From: WJJR01 sp964440935
GTDB lineage: Bacteria > Zixibacteria > MSB-5A5 > WJJR01
Direction: 5' to 3'
DNA length: 60,652 nucleotides
Assembly: GCA_964440935.1 (NCBI GenBank)
Contig: CAYTTY010000019.1
Span: 1 to 60,652, forward strand
Position 1 is the stretch's first letter. Each line of letters begins with the position of its first letter. Of this stretch, positions 7,138 through 16,248 are shown in pieces. A program made the translations under genes and the position numbers. The notes beneath the pieces are model-generated. The model did not search any database and was not told the origin of the DNA. It worked only from the letters and a program-made list of their open reading frames with translations.

Positions 7138-10100
7138 ATGGACTGGAGCTTGTTGTACCTACTGCCGCTGGTTGTCGCGATCATCCTCACTGTAGTCGCA
7201 TTTCGTGCCCATGAACGTTACTGGAGCCTTGGATTTCTGGGTTGGCGCCGGGTCTATCTCGGGCTGGGCGCATACATGGCAGCCGGCATCATATCCGGCA
7301 TTCTCTATTGGGTATCCATGGCAGCACCAAATTCTGGGGCGATCCTTTGGTTGCAGGCCGGACTTGTCCTGTTTAGTGCCATTGGTATCATTCTGATTCT
7401 CCACGGATCCATTGAACGTCTGCGTGAGCTTTCGGCTGAACATGCCCACCTGGAAGACGTTCGCGCGGGTTTCGATCTGTTCGACACGCTGCGTGAGGTA
7501 ATCGGCCAGCCGTATGCCTTTCTCGAAGTTCTCGATTACGCCCTCAAAGAGATGGTCCGCGCCGCAGGTGTCGATAGCGGCGGGTTGTGGTTGTATAACC
7601 AGAGCAAATCGGAATGGATTCTCACCGGGTGGGCGAATCTGTCGGAGAAACTCAGGCAGCAGACTGAGTCGGTGAAGGGTTCGGGCAGCGGTTTTGACCG
7701 TTTGGCCAGTGCCCACAAAGCCCGTCTGTTCGTCGGCGCCGACAAGCTGCGCACGTCGTTCCCGGAATGGGAGGCCGAAGGCTTCCAATCGATTCTTGGA
7801 TTGCCGTTGGTCAGCGGCAGTGTTGGCTCGGGCGGCCGCCAGGTGCTCGGTGCCATCATCCTTGCCGACCGTTCCGCCCATCGTTTTGATGACGATCGGG
7901 CGCGCCGGCTGTATGCGGCGTCCGATTATGTGGCCGCAGTGATTGCCGAGGCGCGTATTGTCCGTCAGCTCGATTCTGCCCGTTCGCAGGTCGACGCGGC
8001 CTATGCCGAGCTTGAACGCGAGCGTGAAGAGGCTCGCAAAGAGAAGCAAGCGGCCGAGCAGAACCTCCTTGAACTAAAACAGCAGGCCGAGGAAGACAAC
8101 GCAGCACTCGAATCGCGTCATCAAAGCCAAATGACGAAAGCGCGCGACGATGCAGAAGCGACGTTGAAGTCAACGCGCGAGGAACTCGAGACCAAGCATA
8201 CCCAGGAGCTGAAGTCGCTGCGTGATGATCATCAGGCGCAGTTGGCTGCAATACAAAAGCGTCACGATGATGAACTCGCACGGATTCGTCAGGACGCCGC
8301 ATCGCAGAAGCAATCACTGGAATCCCGCATTGGCGAGATGGCCACGACGCACCGTACGGAATTGCAGGAACTGCGTCGTGAACAAGACACTGCCAAATCG
8401 GCTATGCAGTCGCGCCATGCCGACGAGTTGAAGCAAATCCGTCAAGAGGCTGCCGCAGAAAGGCAATCGCTCGAATCGCGCTTGTCGCAAATGGAGAAAG
8501 CCCATCGCGCGGAAGTGCAACAATTGCGTGAGGAACATGATACGGCCAAGGGCGAGGTACAGAGGCGTCACGAAGATGAACTCGCTCGTGTCCGTCAGGA
8601 AGCGGCGTCGGCCCGTGAGGCTCTCGAAGCGCAATTGGCACAAGCCCATAATCAATATCAGGAAGAACTTCAATCACTGCGCTCCGAGTACGAATCAGTG
8701 ATCGATGATGCCGAAACCGTGCACGCCGAAGAACTGCGACTGGCCAACGCCGAGACGGACAAAGTCCGCAAAGACTTCGAATCCCGTCTCAGTAGCGCGC
8801 ACACCCAAGTGGAAGCGTTGAAAACAACGATCTCCGATATGGAGTCCCGTGCCGCGGAGGAACGTCGGAATTGGGAGAACCGTCTCGATGAACTCCATCG
8901 GACCGATCAAGAGGAGCGCGCCAAGGAACGCGAGCGTCATGATGCCATCGCGACGCGGCAGCAAGAAGAACTCAAGGCCCTTCAGGAGCGCAACGCGGAT
9001 TTGCAGGCAAGACTCGATGATATCGAGCGTGTCGCCGCAGAGCATGCGGCATCGTTGCGCACCGCTCAAGCAACATTGCAGGAACGAGATGAAACGCTTC
9101 AGACCGAACGCCGGTCTCGCGATGAACTGGTCGCCAGCCACAAGGAGACGCTCGGTGTGCTGAACGCGCGTTTGGATACGGCCAGCACGGAACTCGCCGA
9201 ATACCAGGAGCGGGCGGAAGCGCTGCGTCGCGAGTTGGAACGAGTCCAACAAGCCGCCGCCACGCGTCAGGTTGAACTCATTGATGAGCGCGATGGGTTG
9301 AACACTCAAATCGCCCAACTTATGGACGATTTGGACAATGAACGCACGTCCGCCGAGACTCACAAACAGCGCCTTGAACGCGATTTGAAATCGTTCAAGC
9401 TCATGCTGGTGGAGCGTGAGAAACAACTGTCGTCGTGGCGCGATGCGCACCGTGAGGCATGTGCTGAAGCACGCACGTTCGAAGCGCAGGCAGCCAAGCT
9501 CGAAGACGAGATGACGACGGCTACTGAGCAGGCCCGCGAGACGATCGCCGCAGAAATGCAGCGGCGCACCGACCTGGAAGATGAGCTGGCGGCATTGCAC
9601 CGTGAGCGGACCGATTTGGAAGAACGGCGTCAGCGCGAACTCGTTGAGGAACGACTCGACCATCGTCGTAAGCTGCACAAAGTGGAGTTCGACATGGCCA
9701 CATTGCGCGAGAGACTGCAGCGCGCGTTGGCGGTGCCCGAGCCACGAGGACGGGTGGAAACGCTGGTGCGGTGCATTGCCGAGCGCATTCCGTCGGCGCA
9801 GATCTATGTCTGGCGTCGTGAGCCGGATGGATCCGCGCGGATGATTGGTTGGATGAATGACGAACGCGAACTGTTCGATGGTCAGAACCTGCCGCCGTGG
9901 ACGTTTGAACAGGAAACCATCCCGGCCGAGGGGATCACGGAGTTGACCGATGCGGCCGAATTGGCAGCACGGATCAACACTCATCCGCAGCACCATCATG
10001 ATGTCTGGTTGGGACACTGGAGCCCCAATGCACAGCCGCTCTGGAGTATTACCTGGCCATGGCAGGGGAGCGGCAGCGGCGCCCTGGGTTGGGTGACCGT

Positions 10101-11301
10101 GTTCGGATTTGATGTTCAGGCTCCCACCGACGAGACCATCGACGAGGTGCACACGTGGGTCGGATTGGTTGGCGCCGCGGTCGAGAGCATTGGCGAAATG
10201 CAAACGCCCGCGCCGGTCGATCATTCGGCTTCGTCCGAATCGTTCCGTTCTGGCGAAGGGATCGAGACAACCGACGCGGAAAATTTTGAAGACGAAGACA
10301 TTGGTGCGCCTTGCGAGACACAAGACATGCCCGAGTTGTATGATTCGGAGGAGGAAGACGAGCCTGCTGTAGTAAGTGAGCCGGAGGCGATCGAAGAATC
10401 TAATGAAGAGCCTGCCCCGACTCTCGACGAACGCTCAGATGGTGGGCCCGAACTTATCGAAGAGGAGCCGGTCGAGCGTCGGTGGATCGATCTTCACAAT
10501 GTGATTCTGAATTGGGCGGCGCATCAAACCGAAGACGCGTTGCGGCTCGATCTCACCGCACAGCCCAGCATCAGGGTCGACGAACACTGGCTGCGGGACA
10601 CACTGGAACACGGGAGGCAATCATGCCGCGGCGCGGACAGTCCGGGCGGCGAATTTATCGTGTCGACGCTGCGACAAAACGGCCATACCCTGGTGCGCCT
10701 GGTCCGAGGGGGAGAGCAGACCGAGCCGGACCATGAGAACGTGGCAGCGGTGGAAGATACCGCACTGATTACGGAAACGACGTCGCCGGTGGACGCTCGG
10801 GACGACATCCAGCATGATTCGCCGGTGTCGGGACGGTGGTTGGTGCGGGATGGGAACCGCATCGGCATGGAATTGCAATTCTCGCACACGGTCATGGATG
10901 ACGATCAGCGCGCCAAGGCGGAAAACCAGCAAGTCACCGGTCACGTACGCACCGTATTGGTCGCCGATGACGACAACGCGATGGTGGAGTTACTGACCGG
11001 TATGATCGATTCACTCGGCAATGACGCGCTCATGGCATCAGACCGTGACGCTGCGCAAGATCAACTACGCGTCCACGACGTTGACGTGGTGATCATCAAT
11101 TCGAGCATGGGCGGCGGCACCGGCTGGAACGTGGCCCGCTGGTTTAAGGACGCTAATCCGCAACTGCCGGTGGTGCTGGTGGTCGGTGCCGAAACGATGT
11201 CGGTTCCGGATGACTTTCCGGGCGATTGGATGTTGCGTCTGCCATTCCAGATCGATGAATTGCGTGAGTGTCTGGATTCGTTGACGATCGTTAGAGCGTG
11301 A
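7138..11301 (+). CDS. Membrane GAF / long coiled-coil protein with degenerate receiver domain
   Basis: A 1387-residue protein. Three N-terminal membrane helices (about 4-22, 37-60, 66-86) lead into a GAF-like domain (about 120-270). A charged, heptad-rich coiled coil of nearly 600 residues follows (about 279-861, with repeated HADELKQIRQEAA-like units). Next come a second GAF-like region (about 870-1035), a strongly acidic linker (1039-1112), a region with faint kinase-ATPase character (about 1115-1195) and a C-terminal receiver-like domain (about 1270-1387). The receiver keeps the acidic pocket (VLVADDDNA), but Asn stands where the phospho-acceptor Asp should be (VVIINSSMGGG, about 1317), and the usual KP is replaced (RLPF). 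It is therefore probably not phosphorylated. A scaffold or sensor role in cell-polarity or motility signalling is possible. RBS AAAGGAG precedes the ATG; the gene stands alone. Confidence 0.7.
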   Translation: MDWSLLYLLPLVVAIILTVVAFRAHERYWSLGFLGWRRVYLGLGAYMAAGIISGILYWVSMAAPNSGAILWLQAGLVLFSAIGIILILHGSIERLRELSAEHAHLEDVRAGFDLFDTLREVIGQPYAFLEVLDYALKEMVRAAGVDSGGLWLYNQSKSEWILTGWANLSEKLRQQTESVKGSGSGFDRLASAHKARLFVGADKLRTSFPEWEAEGFQSILGLPLVSGSVGSGGRQVLGAIILADRSAHRFDDDRARRLYAASDYVAAVIAEARIVRQLDSARSQVDAAYAELEREREEARKEKQAAEQNLLELKQQAEEDNAALESRHQSQMTKARDDAEATLKSTREELETKHTQELKSLRDDHQAQLAAIQKRHDDELARIRQDAASQKQSLESRIGEMATTHRTELQELRREQDTAKSAMQSRHADELKQIRQEAAAERQSLESRLSQMEKAHRAEVQQLREEHDTAKGEVQRRHEDELARVRQEAASAREALEAQLAQAHNQYQEELQSLRSEYESVIDDAETVHAEELRLANAETDKVRKDFESRLSSAHTQVEALKTTISDMESRAAEERRNWENRLDELHRTDQEERAKERERHDAIATRQQEELKALQERNADLQARLDDIERVAAEHAASLRTAQATLQERDETLQTERRSRDELVASHKETLGVLNARLDTASTELAEYQERAEALRRELERVQQAAATRQVELIDERDGLNTQIAQLMDDLDNERTSAETHKQRLERDLKSFKLMLVEREKQLSSWRDAHREACAEARTFEAQAAKLEDEMTTATEQARETIAAEMQRRTDLEDELAALHRERTDLEERRQRELVEERLDHRRKLHKVEFDMATLRERLQRALAVPEPRGRVETLVRCIAERIPSAQIYVWRREPDGSARMIGWMNDERELFDGQNLPPWTFEQETIPAEGITELTDAAELAARINTHPQHHHDVWLGHWSPNAQPLWSITWPWQGSGSGALGWVTVFGFDVQAPTDETIDEVHTWVGLVGAAVESIGEMQTPAPVDHSASSESFRSGEGIETTDAENFEDEDIGAPCETQDMPELYDSEEEDEPAVVSEPEAIEESNEEPAPTLDERSDGGPELIEEEPVERRWIDLHNVILNWAAHQTEDALRLDLTAQPSIRVDEHWLRDTLEHGRQSCRGADSPGGEFIVSTLRQNGHTLVRLVRGGEQTEPDHENVAAVEDTALITETTSPVDARDDIQHDSPVSGRWLVRDGNRIGMELQFSHTVMDDDQRAKAENQQVTGHVRTVLVADDDNAMVELLTGMIDSLGNDALMASDRDAAQDQLRVHDVDVVIINSSMGGGTGWNVARWFKDANPQLPVVLVVGAETMSVPDDFPGDWMLRLPFQIDELRECLDSLTIVRA

Positions 11302-11762
11302 TCTTGCGACAGAGCGATTGAGAGCAGCACGGCTCAGGTTCGGGGTTTCATCCGAAAATGCTGTCAAGTGCTCTGGAAGGAGTGTTTTCAAAGACCACCC
11401 CAACGTGATTCTACGGTCAGATCGATTACTTTGAAATCGATAGGCGGGTGCCCGTCCTGGGGTGCCCTGCGAGCACCATTGGCTCCAGTCATTGGCCAAC
11501 CACGACTATAATTTATCATCCGCTATCATGGCCAGTTTGATTGTGCCTGCTCGGCAGCCGGTAAGGCGAGTCCTTTAACATTTATGAGAAAATTACTCTC
11601 TTTTTGATTCGTTGGAGGGAGCGATTTTGCTATATTGAAAAGATTAAGTGGATGAGCCCTGTTGGGCCCAACCGCGTGTAGAGAAAGAGCAGATGAGCGT
11701 AACGTGGTGGCTTGTCTGACGTTTCGACAACAGATGGAGACGAGGATCCGGGAGGTTGAGCG
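11302..11762. other. Gene-free stretch with probable promoter region of the next gene
   Basis: No coding character is seen. The last 200 bases are AT-richer. A TATATT (11631-11636) lies 21 bases after TTGATT and 13 bases after TTGGAG, neither at ideal spacing, so no promoter is called. A long untranslated leader of about 120 bases would follow it. Confidence 0.5.
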
Positions 11763-13229
11763 ATGTTCAAGACGAAGTTGATAGTCATAACGGTGGTGTT
11801 TCTGATTGCACTGTTACTGGTTACTGGAGCTGTGCAGGCGGAGCCAACGCAGCCGCAATCCGCGCTGGTTGAGAGGACAGAGTTTTATCAACGAGTCTTA
11901 TCGTCGCCACCTGGGACCAGCCTGTCGCAGCGCGCTCTGTTGGCGGTCAGTCTCGCCGCATCTGAATTGCAAATGTATGATCCGCAGGCGTTCGACAATG
12001 CCTACCGTGCCGCGATCTCGATCGACAATTATCGCACTCTCAGTGACACCACCCGGGTGTGGGTGACCGACCACTGGGAGTATCTCACGCGCACCTCGTA
12101 CACATATGACGGCTACGCATCGCCCTCGGAGATTCTCGCGGAGCAATGGATTGGGAGCCAATGGGAGAATCAGTCCTTCACGACGATTCAGCACGATGCA
12201 AATGGTCAACAGGCCGAGATGATTGTGCAAACATGGTCCTCCGGTGTGTGGGAAAACCAGGGCCGCACGCTTTTCGAGTACGATGCCAACGGCAACCAGC
12301 TCGTCATGACGACTCAAATATGGGATGACGGCAGTCAAGACTGGGGGAACATATCGCGGACGCGGACTGAGTTTGACGGGATGTTGCTGAAAACGTCCAC
12401 ATCGGAGATCTGGGACGCCGGCGCATGGAAGATCACTGGCAAAGTCATCTATGAGTACAACCAAAACGATCAGTTGGAAATTGTCACCAACCAGTTCGAT
12501 CTGGGCAGTGGCCTGGAAGATGCCAGCCGCAATGTTTACACCTACGACGCCGACGGGAACCGGGCTCAGTCTTTGACGGAACAGTGGAATGGGAGTTCCT
12601 GGTCGCCCTTATCGAGAATCAACTACACCTATGATGCTCAGGATCGTGAAATCATCTCATCCACGGACTCATACTTCGGGGGTGTCTGGCAGCCGTTCTC
12701 GAGCGATACCACTAAGTACGACGGAGATCGGATTGTGGAAGAGGTCCACGTTGATATCCTGTTCAGCACGCAACTTTCACGCACCTTGTATGACTACGAT
12801 GATGCCAACATGACCCAGACGGTTACCAACCAGATCTGGGTGACGACACTTCAAGCCGATGCGATGGCGGATTGGGTCAATACGCAGCGTGAGATTTCCG
12901 TGTTCGAAGAGTTCGCCACCGCCGTCCAAATCGATTCGGAACCCTGGTCGCCGCACTACGAATTGGGCCAGAACTACCCCAATCCGTTCAATCCCACAAC
13001 AGTCATTCACTACAGTCTTCATCGCAGTACCGATGTTCAGATCTCCGTGTACAATGTCCTCGGCCAGCACGTCGTCACACTCGAAGACGGACGGCAGGAG
13101 CCGGGCGTTTATGAAACGCGCTGGAATGGGACCGATGCCTCAGGTCGCGCGGTGCCGAGCGGAGTGTACTTTTACCGGCTGAAAACGGAAACTCAAATCG
13201 AGACACGGAAGATGCTGTTGCTGAAGTAA
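11763..13229 (+). CDS. Secreted protein with YD-like repeats and type IX-style C-terminal sorting domain
   Basis: A 488-residue exported protein. Residues 1-27 form a signal peptide (hydrophobic VVFLIALLLVTGAVQA). The middle (about 100-385) holds repeated units built on YEYDANGNQ/YTYDADGNR followed by a Trp-rich segment (W.SGVWENQGR), reminiscent of RHS/YD repeats but shorter. The last 90 residues are a FlgD-Ig-like/T9SS type A sorting domain with YPNPFNPTT (about 405-413), YNVLGQ, and GVYETRWNG...GVYFYRL...RKMLLLK. That module directs proteins to the cell surface in many FCB phyla. The ATG follows GGGAGGTTGAGCG. A strong hairpin terminator follows, so it is a single-gene unit. The ligand of the repeats is unknown. 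Confidence 0.8.
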   Translation: MFKTKLIVITVVFLIALLLVTGAVQAEPTQPQSALVERTEFYQRVLSSPPGTSLSQRALLAVSLAASELQMYDPQAFDNAYRAAISIDNYRTLSDTTRVWVTDHWEYLTRTSYTYDGYASPSEILAEQWIGSQWENQSFTTIQHDANGQQAEMIVQTWSSGVWENQGRTLFEYDANGNQLVMTTQIWDDGSQDWGNISRTRTEFDGMLLKTSTSEIWDAGAWKITGKVIYEYNQNDQLEIVTNQFDLGSGLEDASRNVYTYDADGNRAQSLTEQWNGSSWSPLSRINYTYDAQDREIISSTDSYFGGVWQPFSSDTTKYDGDRIVEEVHVDILFSTQLSRTLYDYDDANMTQTVTNQIWVTTLQADAMADWVNTQREISVFEEFATAVQIDSEPWSPHYELGQNYPNPFNPTTVIHYSLHRSTDVQISVYNVLGQHVVTLEDGRQEPGVYETRWNGTDASGRAVPSGVYFYRLKTETQIETRKMLLLK

Positions 13230-13255
13230 GGCACAAGCCAATAAGGAAGAAATCG

Positions 13256-13284
13256 ACACCCGCGCGCCTTCGGCGTGCGGGTGT
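13256..13284 (+). terminator. Rho-independent-type terminator of the sorted surface protein gene
   Basis: ACACCCGCGCGCC pairs with GGCGTGCGGGTGT (one G-T wobble) around a TTC loop, 27 bases after the stop, followed by TCCTCAATT. The stem is strong but the T tract poor. Confidence 0.65.
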
Positions 13285-13387
13285 TCCTCAATTGGCACCG
13301 ACCGCCAAAGCCGGCTCTGGCGACGTATCCCGTTTGTGACGATACCGAGACTAGGTCTGTACCATGCATGGCGATTTGGAGGATAGG

Positions 13388-14758
13388 ATGACGATACGAT
13401 CGATCACTCTGGCGGCACTGACTCTCTCTCTGCTCTTGACTGCGGGAACATCGCAGGCCGAGGTGCCATTGCTCATCAACTATCAGGGTATTCTCAGTGA
13501 TTCCGATGGTGTCGCGTTGGAAACGTCAATCGCGATCAATTTCGCGATCTTTGACGCGTCCAATGGAGGAACGGTGCTCTGGTCGGAGACCCACGGTTCG
13601 GTCACCGTCAGCGACGGACGCTTTCATGTGCTGCTTGGTAGTGTGACACCAATTCATGACAGTGTCTTCGCATCACCGGATCGATATCTCAGCGTTCAGG
13701 TCGGTGGGGACACAGAACAAATCCCGCGCACGCGTTTCGTGTCGGTTCCGTATGCGCATCGCACGGCCACGATCGATGGCGCCGGCGGGGGGGATGTCAC
13801 ATCGCCGGTCCGCATTGGGGATGGACATGAACCGTCGGGGACCAACGCGTTCGTCGCCGGATCCGATAATGCCGCAACCGGAAATCATGCGACGGTCGGT
13901 GGTGGGCGATTCAACCGGGCTCGGGGTGTGTTTGCGACTGTCGGCGGGGGAGGTGCCAACACTGTCGGTGACTCGAATCTGGCGTCAGGTGGATGGTCAA
14001 CCGTCGGTGGCGGACGGCGTCACCTCGCCTCCGGCGCGTACTCCACCGTTGGCGGTGGGGATGATCACACCGCTCTTGGCGAGTGGTCGGTCATTGCCGG
14101 TGGGCAGGATAACGCGACGACGGCCCAATACACAACCGTCGGAGGCGGACTGTTCAATCACGCCAGCCGCGACTACGCGTCGGTGTTGGGAGGCGAAACG
14201 AATTTGGCGTCGGGCCGACACTCCAGTGTCCCCGGTGGTTTAGACAACGCTGCAAGGGGCGACTACTCATTCGCGGCCGGTCGCAATGCCAAGATCGATT
14301 CGTTGCATGATGGGACAATCCTCTTTGCGGATTCGCTGAGCCTGCCGTTTCGATCAGCGACAGCCAATGAGTTCGCTGCGCGTGCCACGGGTGGCGTGCG
14401 TTTTGTCACCTCTGTTGATTTCGCAGGACAACCGCTCACCGGTGTGTGCCTGCCGGCGGGGAGCGGGACGTGGGCGTCGTGTTCCGACGAATCGTTGAAG
14501 ACTGATATCACGCCGGTTAACACCGACGGGATTCTCGAAGCACTTGCGCAGCTACAGATCTCCTCCTGGCGCTACATCTCACAAGACTCTTCCGTCCGCC
14601 ACATCGGCCCAATGGCACAGGATTTCCACCAAGCATTTGGGGTCGGGAAGAGCGAACGACACATCACGGTCATCGATGCTGATGGTGTTGCTTTGGCGGC
14701 GATTCAGGCGTTGGTGAAGCGGGTGGAAGAATTGGAAAGACGTATTGAGATGAAGTAG
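13388..14758 (+). CDS. YadA-head-repeat protein with peptidase S74 intramolecular chaperone domain
   Basis: A 456-residue exported protein. The signal peptide ends near residue 24 (LLLTAGTSQA). Residues 25-135 are an Ig-like or collar-like module (INYQGILSDSDG, then SVPYAHRT), common in FCB exported proteins. Residues about 150-285 are tandem 14-residue YadA-head-like repeats (ATVGGGRFNRARG, STVGGGRRHLASG), which form a trimeric beta-roll. The last 90 residues are a peptidase S74 domain (SDESLKTDI, HIGPMAQDF, DADGVALAAIQALVKRVEEL) that trimerises and then self-cleaves at the Ser/Lys dyad. The product is predicted to be a trimeric fibre. An in-frame ATG at 13364 was passed over because GGAGGAT lies just before the ATG at 13388. 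Confidence 0.85.
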   Translation: MTIRSITLAALTLSLLLTAGTSQAEVPLLINYQGILSDSDGVALETSIAINFAIFDASNGGTVLWSETHGSVTVSDGRFHVLLGSVTPIHDSVFASPDRYLSVQVGGDTEQIPRTRFVSVPYAHRTATIDGAGGGDVTSPVRIGDGHEPSGTNAFVAGSDNAATGNHATVGGGRFNRARGVFATVGGGGANTVGDSNLASGGWSTVGGGRRHLASGAYSTVGGGDDHTALGEWSVIAGGQDNATTAQYTTVGGGLFNHASRDYASVLGGETNLASGRHSSVPGGLDNAARGDYSFAAGRNAKIDSLHDGTILFADSLSLPFRSATANEFAARATGGVRFVTSVDFAGQPLTGVCLPAGSGTWASCSDESLKTDITPVNTDGILEALAQLQISSWRYISQDSSVRHIGPMAQDFHQAFGVGKSERHITVIDADGVALAAIQALVKRVEELERRIEMK

Positions 14759-14819
14759 CATCTGGCTTCAGGGCGTGTTGACGTAGTCATATCTACATCG
14801 CGTAGGCCCTTGGCCGCAC

Positions 14820-15018
14820 CGGTCCGCCGCGGCGGATCGCCCTCCCGAAGGCTCTGATTCTCGGGGTTTTTGCAACACACCCCTTTAGGCCCGTGGTTCC
14901 ACGTTCACACGATCCCGATTCACGGGCCTATAGGCCCGTGGCACCGGAACGTGAATGTGCAAGTAGACCAAGCCTCACTTCTTCTCAATCGAACAGGAAA
15001 TCTGATAATCGCTATAGG
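14820..15018. repeat. Partial copy of the MITE-like element
   Basis: Blocks here recur at 53080-53396 in the same order: TCCGCCG(C/T)GGCGGATCG, then CGCCCTCCCGAAGGCT, TGATTCTCGGGG, TTTTGCAACAC, AGGCCCGTGG, and finally TCTCAATCG then GGAAAT, ending GATAATCGCTATAG. The last part matches the element end seen at 1-51 and 53396. The left terminus is not recognisable, so this copy is shortened or rearranged. It lies in the gap between the S74 gene and the endonuclease V homologue, and no gene was identified in 14759-15165. Confidence 0.65.
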
Positions 15019-15165
15019 AGCCGGACCTTGGCGAGGTTACAATTCACTCATTCGGTTTCATCGCATGATCCGGAGTCAATAACGACCCTTTCAACACAGT
15101 GAACGTCAGGGGTGGCGCCCAACCCTATTCTTGGTTCTGAGTGGTATCTGTTTATTGCTGAGAGT

Positions 15166-15858
15166 TTAACGGTTGCGGTTGTTAGCAAGGAACCGCCGCA
15201 TATCTTTCCCCGCTTCGATATGCGCCCGCCGGAGCGGTTCCGGGAGTCGATAGGTAGTGGCCAATCGCATCGTCTGCTCAATCGCTCCGAGTAGATCGAT
15301 CTTGTGCCCAGGGGAGACGAAGACCGGTTTGACGCCTTCGCGTGTGCGCAACACAACGCCGGGCGCTTGCGGCGAGTAGCGAATTGTTGAGTAGTCGCCC
15401 CGTTTTTCGCCCGGTTGGTCAAAATGACCAATCAGGCGCTTATCGGCAATGCCGATTGACGGCAAGTCGAGCCAGAGTCCGATGTGCGATGCCAGTCCGA
15501 AAAGGCGGGGATGGCAAACGCCGTAACCGTGGAAAATGAGCAAGTCGGGTTCGTAGTACAGACGCTTCAACGCTTTCAGAATCAACGGACCTTCACGGAA
15601 CGCGCGGTAGCCGGGAATATACTTCTCTTTGACCACGGCGTGGGCGTGCGTGATGTCGATGACTTTGCCGTCGATCACATCCATTGCGACGGCTGCGATG
15701 AATAGATGGTTGTCTCGCTCGGCCGAACCAATCCCCACCACGGTCCGAGGGGTGACGGTCAACGGTACCAGGGAGACAAACTTCGATAGATCGGACTGGA
15801 CGCCGGCGGCACGCCGGAGTGGCAGATTCCACGGATGTCGGATGAAGTCCCGGTTCAT
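15166..15858 (-). CDS. Endonuclease V homologue with altered active site
   Basis: A 230-residue protein of full family length (deoxyinosine 3' endonuclease, nfi). Conserved features are EKYIPGYRAFREGP (78-91, catalytic Glu 89), GVCHPRLFGLASHIG (113-127), ADKRLIG (138-144), SPGHKIDL (182-189) and RRAHIEAG (210-217). Two catalytic metal ligands are missing: the Asp of the GVDVS strand is Gly 44 (VVGIGSAERD), and the Asp of the DGHGxxHP motif is His 110 (LLIFHGYGVCHP). Classical Asp/Glu/Asp chemistry is therefore unlikely. The protein may bind inosine-containing DNA or RNA without cutting, or use a different metal site. The frame is intact and codon use ordinary, so it is under selection rather than decaying (inference). 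The ATG at 15858 has no obvious strong RBS. Confidence 0.8.
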   Translation of the reverse strand: MNRDFIRHPWNLPLRRAAGVQSDLSKFVSLVPLTVTPRTVVGIGSAERDNHLFIAAVAMDVIDGKVIDITHAHAVVKEKYIPGYRAFREGPLILKALKRLYYEPDLLIFHGYGVCHPRLFGLASHIGLWLDLPSIGIADKRLIGHFDQPGEKRGDYSTIRYSPQAPGVVLRTREGVKPVFVSPGHKIDLLGAIEQTMRLATTYRLPEPLRRAHIEAGKDMRRFLANNRNR

Positions 15859-16248
15859 ACTCAGGGCGACCAGTCAGTTGCGGTGGTAAGTGTTTAAACC
15901 ACGTGTTAATGGTGTTCTTTTTCGCGGCTTCGCGCAACTATCTACTTTTAATTGATTGTGCGATAGTGGTTTATCGGGGATGGGCCGGTGGCCGCCACAC
16001 CCTTGTCGTCGATGATACATACCATTTGGGTTGAATCGACCCGTTGCTTATCCTTTCGAGCAATTGGGGGATGCCCGAGTATGTTCTATCACTGTGTTCT
16101 CATTTCTGCAACGGTTGGCTCGCTGCAAAACTCGCGTGTTCGCCGTGGCCTGCTTCATCGGATCTACCTGCGTGGTGCGACCTAAACGCTGTCGCCTCAG
16201 ACAGCAGTGTCAGCAGTCGTCCATCCATTTCCTGACAGGAGAGTTCCG
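15859..16248. other. Intergenic region between divergent genes
   Basis: Short open frames in the plus direction lack protein-like composition. The region should contain the promoters of the endonuclease V homologue (leftward) and the aminotransferase (rightward). No confident box or repeat was found. An in-frame ATG at 16207 belongs to this upstream DNA and was not used as the aminotransferase start. Confidence 0.5.

Noticed and set aside
8695..10323. A 542-codon open frame on the minus strand
   Set aside because: It lies wholly opposite the coiled-coil gene, whose protein has clear heptads and domains. The minus frame has no family features and arises from biased codon use.
11604..11636. 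TTGATT and TATATT before the sorted surface protein gene
   Set aside because: Spacing of 21 bases and a 120-base leader make it weak.
13850..14270. Regularly spaced similar DNA units that might look like a CRISPR array
   Set aside because: They are the codons of YadA-head repeats, in frame, with units of about 42 bases and no unique spacers.
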